Assembly (NCBI GenBank): GCA_026418615.1
Contig: JAOAAY010000003.1
Location: 1 to 64,000, forward strand
Origin: Candidatus Sumerlaeaceae bacterium
Lineage (GTDB): Bacteria > Sumerlaeota > Sumerlaeia > Sumerlaeales > Sumerlaeaceae
Reading direction: 5' to 3'
Length of the DNA stretch: 64,000 bases
The notes under the pieces were generated by a model that saw only the letters and a program-made list of their open reading frames with translations, searched no databases and had not been told where the DNA came from. Shown here in pieces: positions 50,761 to 60,100 of the stretch (its first letter is position 1; the number at the start of each line of letters is the position of its first letter). The translations under genes were made by a program, and so were the position numbers.

Positions 50761-51675
50761 TCACGAGCGCGAGGCAGCCATGGCCGATACTCGGGCAGCG
50801 GTTGGCAGCAACCCGGCCGGACTGTTGCCCGACGCCGCGGCTTGAAGGGCTCGAGCATAAGCATCTTCGATTCGCGCATAGGCTGAGCACAGGGGTGACG
50901 CATCCGTGTCGGAGGAGAGAACATACTCACGCTCAATGCGGCTGTCGAATTCCGTCAGTCCGTTTGCGCAGGCCACCTCGAAATAAAAATATTGTGAACC
51001 CGGGGACTCCGTCAGGCCGGCCTCCAAATGCACCAAAGCACCGGACTCAAACTTGCCGGCGGCAAGCAGGTATTCACGGCCCGCCGCGGTCGGAGCGGGA
51101 ACAACCCGTAAACGCTGAAGGGCGCCTACGCAGGTTTCCGCCGCCCCGATCAGGTCGGCCAGGACGGCCTCCGCTCCCGATAGGCCATCTTCCGTTGATG
51201 CTGATTCCACGGTTTGTTCCAACCTGCCAAACCGAACCGTGCCAACAGTGGCAGGATCCTTCGAGGCCAGCCAGCCCTTCAATTGCCCCCACTCGGGCAC
51301 GAATGCCGAGGGGATGAGTGCGGTTATGCTGCAGCCTTGAGCAGCGGCCTGGGCGTCCAACTGTGCGGCCTCGGCCTCTCCAAACCGGACAGGCAAGGTG
51401 AAGACCACACTTTTTCCGGCATCAGCACATTGAGCGGCCAGCGCTGCAGCGTCCGCCGTAGTGCCGTCAATGATTACTGCAGAAATGGATGGATCGGCAA
51501 GGATTGCTGAAGGATGCGCGACGGGTCGGGCGGCCGTCAGCGCCAGCAACTCGCGTCCCCAGCCAGCAGGATCGGCGCAGACCAGAGCGATGCGTCCGCG
51601 TCCCGACTCGCGAATCGCCCAAGCAGCCCGGCAAGATTCCAGGTTGGCGCCAATCATGCCCCAATGGCCTGTCAT
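50761..51675 (-). CDS. degenerate Gfo/Idh/MocA-like oxidoreductase
   Basis: Rossmann-like arrangement MTGHWGMIGANLESCRAAWAIRESGRGRIALVCAD...ILADPSISAVIIDGTTADAAALAAQCADAGKSVVFTLPVRF; lacks canonical GxGxxG and EKP. Confidence 0.6.
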   Translation of the reverse strand: MTGHWGMIGANLESCRAAWAIRESGRGRIALVCADPAGWGRELLALTAARPVAHPSAILADPSISAVIIDGTTADAAALAAQCADAGKSVVFTLPVRFGEAEAAQLDAQAAAQGCSITALIPSAFVPEWGQLKGWLASKDPATVGTVRFGRLEQTVESASTEDGLSGAEAVLADLIGAAETCVGALQRLRVVPAPTAAGREYLLAAGKFESGALVHLEAGLTESPGSQYFYFEVACANGLTEFDSRIEREYVLSSDTDASPLCSAYARIEDAYARALQAAASGNSPAGLLPTAARVSAMAASRS

Positions 51676-51754
51676 AGGGAGTTATCCTTTCGCCGTCATT
51701 TTCCCTCGATTAGCGGCGGCTGCATGACCGAAGTGGCAACGAGATTCTGCCGAG

Positions 51755-52759
51755 ATGAGAAGAAGCAAGCCATACTCTCGCACAGCGGCTGCCGCATGGG
51801 GTGCGGCTGCTCGGGCCGCCGCCGCCGCAGCGCTGCTGATTGGAGTGTTTCGCTTTCGTGCAGATTTGGGTGAGACAGCACGCATCGCCGCCGCCGCGGA
51901 CGGTCGGTGGCTTGGGCTGGCCTTTGCCGTGATGATTGCCGGCGAGGGGCTGACAGCCTGGAAATGGCGATATCTGCTGCGCAAGGCCGGCCATCCCGTG
52001 CCGGTTGCAGCAATCTTGCGGGCCTCGGCCGCGGGAGTATTCTATGGCCTGTTCCTGCCCGGGTCCATTGGAGGTGATATCGCCCGTACCCTTTCACTGG
52101 CCGTTACGGCGTGCGGTCGCGCCGTGGCCTTGGCCTCGGTCTTTATGCAGCGAAACACTGGTCTTGCCGGTTTGCTTGTTTTGGCCAACGCTGCGGTGTG
52201 GATTCATCCGGTCGCGTTACCGGGCGCTCTCAATTTGCCGCGTGCGGTTTCGGATTTGCGTCCGTGGTTTGCCGCAGTGACGGGCGGCTATCTCGCCGTG
52301 AATTGTCTTCTTAGCGCCCGGCTGACGGTATCGGCTTTGCAACGGGTGCTCTTCAGACTGGGTGCCGTGGCGGGCAGCCGGCCTGTGCGTGCCATTTGGC
52401 GGTTGCATCATGCATATATACCCTTTTTGCGGGCCGTGCCGGTGGCCGTGCTTTTCTCAGTGGTCTCACAACTGACTGATTGCCTGATCGCCTACATCCT
52501 CGGCCGCGCGCTGGGCATGAGTCTGCCTTTCACGATTTTCTGCATCGCGGTCCCGTCCGTAACGCTGCTTTCGCTGCTGCCGCTGTCAGTCGGCGGGTTG
52601 GGCATTCGTGAAGTCGTTTATCTGTCGTTGCTGACAGGTGCCGGTGCGGACCTCGATGCTGCCGTGGCTCTCGGACTGGTCCATTTCCTGCTCGTGTTCA
52701 CATTGTCCGTGTGTTGCGGCGGGTACTTGTTACTCCGGCGGGGCGGGGATGGCGGCTGA
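51755..52759 (+). CDS. UPF0104 / lysylphosphatidylglycerol-synthase-TM-like (flippase-like) membrane protein
   Basis: Multi-TM; AWKWRYLLRKAGHPVPVAAILRASAAGVFYGLFLPGSIGGDIARTLSLA...RAVALASVFMQRNTGLAG; LSLLPLSVGGLGIREVVYLSLL. Confidence 0.85.
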   Translation: MRRSKPYSRTAAAAWGAAARAAAAAALLIGVFRFRADLGETARIAAAADGRWLGLAFAVMIAGEGLTAWKWRYLLRKAGHPVPVAAILRASAAGVFYGLFLPGSIGGDIARTLSLAVTACGRAVALASVFMQRNTGLAGLLVLANAAVWIHPVALPGALNLPRAVSDLRPWFAAVTGGYLAVNCLLSARLTVSALQRVLFRLGAVAGSRPVRAIWRLHHAYIPFLRAVPVAVLFSVVSQLTDCLIAYILGRALGMSLPFTIFCIAVPSVTLLSLLPLSVGGLGIREVVYLSLLTGAGADLDAAVALGLVHFLLVFTLSVCCGGYLLLRRGGDGG

Positions 52760-53357
52760 CACAGGGATTTCCGTCTTCCCAGAAGCGCCATGGTTTCGCG
52801 GCAAAAACACCGGCATAAGCGATGCCAATGCGAGGGGAAGTTGCAATGCGTCGGGGCTGGTCGGTTCGGGGTGCAATATAGAGAGTGTCGCCCTGCAAAT
52901 CCGCGCCGTAGAGATTGCCCGTAATGCCCATGGCGCGGCAGAGTTTGCCCGGACCCCGGCACAAGGAATGGGCGGGTGCCTGCGGTTGCGCAAGCCGCAA
53001 TCTCATGATCTCCAAGCCGCAAAGTGGCTCAAGCGCCCTGATCAAGACCGCCTGCGGCAAACCCACCGGGCCGGTCACCACATTGAAACACCAGTGCATG
53101 CCGTAAATAAAATAAATGTAGGCGCGCCCTTTGGGACCGAACATCGCGCTGTTGCGTTCTGTCTGGCGCCCGGCGAACGAGTGGGCAGCACGATCCCGGG
53201 GGCCAAGGTAGGCCTCGGTTTCAACAATGCGCCCGGCGGTGATCCCATCATAGGCTTCATGGACAAGCACACAGCCGATCAGATCACGGGCCACAATCAG
53301 CGTGCGCCGCTCGAACCACTCGCGCGGAAGACGGCACGGAAAACGGTCGCTCATCAC
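52698..53357 (-). CDS. 3-methyladenine DNA glycosylase (AAG/Mpg family)
   Basis: ARDLIGCVLVHE...GRIVETEAYLGPRDRAAHSFAGRQTERNSAMFGPKGRAYIYFIYGMHWCFNVVTG, CRGPGKLCRAMGI. Confidence 0.96.
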   Translation of the reverse strand: MMSDRFPCRLPREWFERRTLIVARDLIGCVLVHEAYDGITAGRIVETEAYLGPRDRAAHSFAGRQTERNSAMFGPKGRAYIYFIYGMHWCFNVVTGPVGLPQAVLIRALEPLCGLEIMRLRLAQPQAPAHSLCRGPGKLCRAMGITGNLYGADLQGDTLYIAPRTDQPRRIATSPRIGIAYAGVFAAKPWRFWEDGNPCVSRHPRPAGVTSTRRNTRTM

Positions 53358-54925
53358 CTGATATCCGCCGTTGGTGATGACAGCGCATCATTGAAATAGA
53401 CAGCCATCACCGGGCCGCCACCGCGCGGCGCCTCAATGAGGACGACCTTGTCGGCACACGGTGGCGTAAACACGGGCAACATGATAAACGCTGCGTGCCT
53501 GTCATGAGCCTGGCAGACCCGATCCAATGGCGCATTGAACGGCGCGAACGCGTGGCGGGTCCAGACCGCATCCGCCTCGCGAATGGCGGACGGAGGTGTT
53601 CGGCGATAGAAAGCCACCAGATACTCCGCACCGGTGACATTGTAAAACACGATCCGGTGGACAGGGGGCTCGACAGCGTCGGCGATCTCAAGGGCATGTT
53701 TGACGCCATACTGCCAGTTGACAGCAGAGCGTCCGGCATAGGGACCGAAGTACGAGGCCGCGAAGGGGAGAAACGCTGCAAGGCCGGCCAGCACGGCAGC
53801 GCGGACGAGCAGGGAGCGACGCGCGGGCGGAGCCTGTTCCAGCAGCCATGCGGCGCCAATACCGGCAAGGTTCTGGATCGCCGGAACAAACATGATGGCG
53901 CGCAAGGCGTGGGGCACCCCCTCACGCGTGAGGCTTGCAGGGATGGGAGCGAGCAAGAGCCACCATATCCAAATGCGATCGCTTGGTTTGCGCTGCAACC
54001 CCACCGCTGCCAGTCCCGCCAAAAGACAAAAGAGTTCGAACGCGGTCACATGGCCTGTGCCCGCGGAGTGACGCCATTCGGCATCGCCGCGTACCAGCAA
54101 AAAGGTTGGCGAAAAATGATTCAGGTAGTTGAACGCGAATTGGCGCGCGGCAGAGAGGGGCGTTGAGCCATCCTGAAAGATGGAAATCGCCCGGAACCGC
54201 GCCTGTGCAGCGGCAGGGGAGTTCAGCACGAGGTGAATTGTCGGGCTTGCCACCACGAGGAAGACAACGAGCGACACGAGCACGAGGCGCCACTGGCGAA
54301 GGAGCGTCCTCCACTGGGATGCAACCAGACCCAACATGAGAAGAGGGACAAAAAGCCGGGCCACATCGTAAGCGTAGATGGCCAGCGAGAACAGGGCCGC
54401 TGCAGCCGGAAGGCCGGCACGAAGGCCGTTTCGCCACGCCTGCCATGCCAGCATGGCGGAGGACAACAGCAAAGGCAGGAAAATCCCTTGCTGTGCCCAC
54501 CGGCTGAAAAGGATGTGCCACGGGGAGAACGCAAGAAAGCCCGTTGCCAGCAGCGCAGGCCCCCGCCCGCATGCCCGGGCCATGTAAAGATAATTAACGG
54601 CCACGGTGGCGCTTCCAACGGCTGCCGCAGGCAGGCGGGCGCTCCATTCGTTCAGGCCCAAAACGGCCACGAAGGGGACTGCCGCGTACTGATAAATGGC
54701 GGAGGTCGTCACCCCGAATACATTGATAAAGAGCGGCAGGAAATTGCCTGCCAAATCGCGACCTGTCAGGGCGAGGCACCACGCATTATAAGCCTTTTCC
54801 GCTTCGTCACGGAACATTCCCGGCGGCAGGCTGCCAAGAAAGATGACCCGCAGCCCCACGGCGGCCCCAAACAAAGCAATCAGGACATAACGGGTCGCGG
54901 CATCCGGTCGCATGCGGTCAGTCAT
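53354..54925 (-). CDS. integral membrane glycosyltransferase (GT39/PMT-like)
   Basis: FLGSLPPGMFRDEAEKAYNAWCLALTGRDLAGNFLPLF, multi-TM, LLATGFLAFSPWHILFSRWA. Confidence 0.88.
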   Translation of the reverse strand: MTDRMRPDAATRYVLIALFGAAVGLRVIFLGSLPPGMFRDEAEKAYNAWCLALTGRDLAGNFLPLFINVFGVTTSAIYQYAAVPFVAVLGLNEWSARLPAAAVGSATVAVNYLYMARACGRGPALLATGFLAFSPWHILFSRWAQQGIFLPLLLSSAMLAWQAWRNGLRAGLPAAAALFSLAIYAYDVARLFVPLLMLGLVASQWRTLLRQWRLVLVSLVVFLVVASPTIHLVLNSPAAAQARFRAISIFQDGSTPLSAARQFAFNYLNHFSPTFLLVRGDAEWRHSAGTGHVTAFELFCLLAGLAAVGLQRKPSDRIWIWWLLLAPIPASLTREGVPHALRAIMFVPAIQNLAGIGAAWLLEQAPPARRSLLVRAAVLAGLAAFLPFAASYFGPYAGRSAVNWQYGVKHALEIADAVEPPVHRIVFYNVTGAEYLVAFYRRTPPSAIREADAVWTRHAFAPFNAPLDRVCQAHDRHAAFIMLPVFTPPCADKVVLIEAPRGGGPVMAVYFNDALSSPTADIR

Positions 54926-56915
54926 GATGTCCGCCTGTGGCGCGGATGAGCGCCAGCAAATACTCGCGCATGACCGGCCTGCGCGACGCGACGATCCGCC
55001 AGTGCCGATGCGCGGCTTCGACCGCGTGAGCCCGTGCCTCAGGAGCGGCTGCCGTGTCCAAATAATAAGCGAACCCGAGCCTCTCGTGAACCTCAGGAGC
55101 CTGAAGATTGCGCAGTGTACGGATCAGCCAATGGCGCGCATTCGGATAATCTCCTGACATGAGCAGCAGGGCGCCATAACGGCTGGACGCATTCGTGTAG
55201 TCTGGATCCCACGCCAGGGACCGCCTCATCAGGTCTCGTGCCTCGACCATCGCTGGTTCGCGACACAGACTGGCTACCTTGTCGAGCAAATTTCGGGCCT
55301 CGGTCGCGCGACCGAGTGCCATCAGATTCGCCGCCTCCTGAAAAAGTCCCTCAGCCGCGACCCAGATGGAAACAACCCCGCCGCCCGCGATGGTGATACC
55401 GCTCTCTGCCGTCGCGCGCGCACGCTTGAAGACATATTCGGCAGCCACCCGTCGCGCGTGGAAGGTCCCGGAAATGAGAAACGGCGCGATCACCATGGCG
55501 CCAACCAGCCCGCGTAACCGCCAACCGTTAATGGCGCAGGAATGGCTGCCGCACGACAAAGCCGGTATGGTTGCGAGAGCGAGAATCAACATGGCCATAT
55601 GCGCGGGAAGCCGCATCGGGAATGTCATCATGGCGTCAAGCAGCAGTGCCGTCATGGCGCCGCCGGCCGCCACCGCCAGTGCCGCCGTGCGGGGGGAACA
55701 TCGGCAAAGCGTCTGGCGGAGTTCATAAAAGAACAGAACAATGACCAGGCCAAGCAGCAGCAGACCCGGTAGACCCGTCTCGCACCAAATGTGAAGATAT
55801 TCGTTGTGCGCGTCATTTGTAAAGGCCCCTGCATAGGCACTAAGCCGCGGATTGTCAGCCACCTCGGGCACAATCTGCTGCACATAGGCATGAGTGAAGT
55901 TGCCCGCTCCGACTCCCAGCAGCATGTGATTCCGGATCATGTGCCATGTGGTGAGGTAGATGGCGAGGCGGGTCGGGCCGCCCTCCTTCCAACGCTCCGA
56001 GGCAAACGCCTCGGCCCACAAGCCATGGGGATGCGGGTTGAGCGGGTGCGCTGGCAGGTAGAAAGCCGCCACGGCAATACCGGCAATGACGAGCAGAGTC
56101 AGCCGCCGCCAATGCAGGGTGCGCCGCAGGGGACTACGCGTTGCAACCGCCCCCCAAATCATCAGGGAGATCAATGTGCTCCCCGTGCTGCCAACAGACC
56201 ATGTCACAATGAGCGCCGCGAACATGGCGAGCAGACCAATTAAACCCACGACGGAGAGCCGACGCCGCAGCAAAAACCAAACAACTGCGGCCGGTAAACA
56301 ATAGCCAATGTAACCCGCAATGTGTCCACTGTTTCCCAATCCCGCTGATAAGTAGCCGCGCCAGTCGGGCAAACGCGCCACAATGACCCCTGAAAGGGTC
56401 CCGCGTCCGGCATCCTCGATCACCGTCCAGAGCGCCGTGACCGCCGCGGCGATAACGGCTGCCCCCCACAGTGCCGTCATGGCTCTGACGCTGCGCGCCG
56501 TCACGCGGATGAGATGAAACAGGGCGAGGAAGCCCAACCACCAAGCAAGGCTGGACCGGGCAAGTCCCTGAGCCGGTGCCCAAGTCACAGCCACCGCATG
56601 CCAGACAACGAGAGCCGTAAAAGCGAGTCCCGAGAGACTGCAGCGATTGAGCCACCTTGCAGCCGGCGATTGAAATGCCATAAAAAGTTTGGAAATCCCT
56701 GCGGCCAGTCCCAGTGCAACCAGCAAGAAGAATTTTGGTGTAATGAACGAATCCTCCAGCACGCCCGTCCGATAGAGCGGAAGCACCAGAAAAAGCATGG
56801 TCAAAAGGGCCAGCGCCAAGTCAGCCCGCAGTTCGCGTGTCAGCGGCTGCCTCTTGCCATGAGCGGTTGGGAACTCTGCCTTGGATCCGTCCGCACGAAG
56901 TGCTGCATCGTCCAT
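54918..56915 (-). CDS. O-antigen ligase / polymerase-like membrane protein with C-terminal TPR-like region
   Basis: Multi-TM; MIRNHMLLGVGAGNFTHAYVQQIVPEVADNPRLSAYAGAFTNDAHNEYLHIWCETGLPGLLLLGLV (Wzy_C); C-terminal helical repeats. Confidence 0.9.
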   Translation of the reverse strand: MDDAALRADGSKAEFPTAHGKRQPLTRELRADLALALLTMLFLVLPLYRTGVLEDSFITPKFFLLVALGLAAGISKLFMAFQSPAARWLNRCSLSGLAFTALVVWHAVAVTWAPAQGLARSSLAWWLGFLALFHLIRVTARSVRAMTALWGAAVIAAAVTALWTVIEDAGRGTLSGVIVARLPDWRGYLSAGLGNSGHIAGYIGYCLPAAVVWFLLRRRLSVVGLIGLLAMFAALIVTWSVGSTGSTLISLMIWGAVATRSPLRRTLHWRRLTLLVIAGIAVAAFYLPAHPLNPHPHGLWAEAFASERWKEGGPTRLAIYLTTWHMIRNHMLLGVGAGNFTHAYVQQIVPEVADNPRLSAYAGAFTNDAHNEYLHIWCETGLPGLLLLGLVIVLFFYELRQTLCRCSPRTAALAVAAGGAMTALLLDAMMTFPMRLPAHMAMLILALATIPALSCGSHSCAINGWRLRGLVGAMVIAPFLISGTFHARRVAAEYVFKRARATAESGITIAGGGVVSIWVAAEGLFQEAANLMALGRATEARNLLDKVASLCREPAMVEARDLMRRSLAWDPDYTNASSRYGALLLMSGDYPNARHWLIRTLRNLQAPEVHERLGFAYYLDTAAAPEARAHAVEAAHRHWRIVASRRPVMREYLLALIRATGGHHD

Positions 56916-57072
56916 GGGTCATTGATCTGCTGTCGCAAGCACCGGCTTGCCACTGGAAAAGGGCGCGGGGGTATCCAGTGCCGCGTCGGCGTGTCGTGAA
57001 TAAAGGCGTGGTCAGAAACTACCGTTTGACGGCCGCCTTCTGGATGGTGCCAGTGGTGGCGTGTTGCCCGGC

Positions 57073-57149
57073 CGGGGTGTAGCGCAGGTGGCTAGCGCGC
57101 AGCGTTCGGGACGCTGAGGCCGCAGGTTCAAGTCCTGCCACCCCGACCA
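57073..57149 (+). tRNA. tRNA-Pro (anticodon CGG), CCA encoded
   Basis: Acceptor CGGGGTG/CACCCCG, anticodon arm CAGCG-TTCGGGA-CGCTG, T-arm CAGGTTCAAGTCCTG, terminal ACCA. Confidence 0.95.
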
Positions 57150-57157
57150 TTCCGGCC

Positions 57158-60100
57158 TCATGCGGTCAGTTGTTCGTCCGGATGCAGGGCGTAAACGAGT
57201 TCTGTTACCGGAGTGCCGCGTGAGGTGAGGAATCTCAGGCTCATCCTCCATTCCCAGCCGCGCTGTGCGAACTTCATGACAAGCCTGTTCCAGCCGCGTG
57301 TCAGTTTGACGCCCTGAATACGATCCTGATCGGCCTGAAACGAGCGGTGCGCATCCACGGCGTGGATGAGTTCTCCGTTGAGCCAGACCCTGCACCCATC
57401 CTCGCAACCCAGCGCGAGATCCACCATGTCCGGCGTGTCCAGGATAATGTCCCGAGCCGTGGGGGAGAAAACCCAGACGGCCGCATAGACCGCTACACCG
57501 TTGAGCACATGCCCGTCGAATGCCGCCCGCAGATTCACATCGGGATCGGGACTATCGTAAACAAACCATTGTCGTCCGGCCGTGGTCAAACCGGGGCGCG
57601 CCACCAAGCCCGCCTCGTCATCTACAAAATCATGCGACAGCAAAGCGCCCGGCTCGACACCGCCGAATACGCCAAGCATCAGCATCCGGCGCAAATACCC
57701 ATTTTCGTCCACATAGGGCGACATGCGCATCAAAAGCGGCGAGGCTTCGTCGCAGAAACGGACTCCGAGGTTGGCCAGCAGCATGGTCCAAATGCGGCGG
57801 GCTTTGCGCTGGAATATGCTCGCTTCAGGCAGACGCATCTGACACAGCAGAAGACGCCCCTGCCCAACAGCGACCTGTGCCAACGCGGCGGTCTCTCCCT
57901 TAAACTCCTGCAACCGGCGCCACATCAGTGCATATTTGTGCTGCTCGGCCGCCTCCGCATAGCCGGCCCAGCGCGTCGCCGTCGTGATCACGAGCGGATG
58001 AAGACCGTCGCACAGCGCAAAGGTTAGATCCGCAATAATCTCGGACTGTCCTCGTCGCACCCAGACGAAGTCGTCATGGGAAAGGCCGTCGAGCACAATG
58101 GAGGCTTCTTCACCAGGAGCCTTGATAAGATTCTCCACCGGTTCGCTGACCAATTCCAACGGCAGCCCAGCCAAGGCCCTCGCTGCAGGCAGGGAGTCGG
58201 CCGTGACTCCGCACAGGAAAATCGTTGTCCCCCTCTCGAGTCGCTGGCGCATCGCCGCGACGGCTTCCGGCGGTGCAGTGACAAGGGACGACGCATCAAC
58301 CACTTCGATCACATGGGCGTCCGCATCCGCAAAAACGGTGTCCGATCCGATTGTTCGCGTCAATGCGCCCCAAGGCCCGGCAAGAGTATCATCCAGGGCT
58401 AAACGGCCCGGATCGCCCGGCGGGAGCAGCGGGCCAGTGTCAGCCTTGGGCGCTTCCACGATCCGCCCCAAGAGATCAACAGCGGCAGGATGCGAACGAG
58501 CGGCCGAGACGACATTAAAACCATTGAGCATGACGCCGCCATTCTTGAGCGGCAGGTAGAGCAGCGGTGTGAAGTCGAGGCCGGCGCTCCCATCGGCCAC
58601 CTCGGCTAGTGGGCGAAACGCGCCCTGAACGGGTTTGGGAAACGCCCGGTGCGCGACGCAACCGTTTGCGTACGGCAGATCCGCGTTTTGCGACCAGCGT
58701 GCCAGCGCATGCTCCCACGGACCGTCACTCCAAAACGGCGGATTCGACCGCACCCAAGCCTTCGCAAATTCGCGCTCAACGGGATTCAGCGGGCTGGTTA
58801 GATCCGGCGCAAGGGCACCCTCGAAAACAATGAGCGATCCGCCATCCTCGAAAAACCCCCCTGCGTCGAGGGACTCCACCAGTTCGCGCAGCGTGACATC
58901 CCGCAGGCTGTCTTTGCCGATCACCAGCCGGTCCGGAAGCGGCAGACCGATGGTCAGGGGCCAACTGAAATGTTCGATGCTGTAACCCATGCGGCGGAGA
59001 GTGCGGGCCGTTTGGCCCGAGTCATCAATGAGGCAGACAGTCTTCCCCAGCCGGTTGCGAATCTCCGGACCAGCAATACCTTTCACCGTGTCCACGGCCA
59101 CGACCTCTCCGCCGGTCATGGTGGTCAAGGTCAGCGAAAACGCTGTTAGCGAGGGAACCTCCGGCACGGCTACGGGAAGGTCGACGGTAACTGAATGTCC
59201 CGCCGGTAGCCGAACCTGTGTCTCTGCAACCATGTCCAGAGGATTACTGGTCAGGCGTAAAGTAATCTCTGCATCAGCGCGGCTGTCGTTGTGCACATCG
59301 GCGCGCACCGATGGCGTTGAGCAGGAGAACCAACCGGGGGAGCGGTCGCGCATAAACGCGGCGACCGGCGCATAAAGCCGCCGCATGGGCTCGTAGGCGG
59401 CGTTGGGTCGGGTGGGAGGACTGTCCGGCTCCAACCGGTGGCCGGGACTGATTTCATAATTCAGCGATAGCGAGTGCGCGCCGATCTGCTGAGTTTTGAT
59501 TCCCGGTGCGGTAGGGTGAGGGGTCAAGGTTACAGTTTGACTTGGAAAAGCCGGCCACAGGGTGTACCAGACAAAATTCCACGGGGTCAGGCTCGAGGCG
59601 CCTAGGGCGCGCAGCCCGGAAATCATATCGCGGTTTTCCTCCGCGCAAGCCAGCAGCCGCCCATCGAAGGAGGCGAAACAGTCCTCGCCGCCCCACTTGG
59701 CAGGCTCCTCGGGACCGCTATAATAAAGGGAACCAAACTCGTTAACCATCAATGGCTTGTCGCCATTCCAGCAAGCCTGCCATTCGGCGCAAGTGCCGTA
59801 GTGCCCGCCGAAGATGCGCGCTCCGCCGCCAAGATCGCTTTTGTTTTCGTCGAACGAAACGGGGCGAGTCGGATCTACCTCGAGAATAGCCCTCTCGAGC
59901 GAGAGCAAATGCGGGAAGACGGCAGGTCCGCCCTTCCAGACTACCTCGTTCGAGGCGCTCCAGAGGCAGACGCTGGGGTGGTTGCGGTCGCGCAAAGCCA
60001 GCCGGCGGACATGGTCCCGGGCGTGTGCCCAAAATTCTTCCGACTCCAGGGCCAAATTGCCGCCGCTTCCGTACACGGCGCACTCGTCAATGATGCAAAT

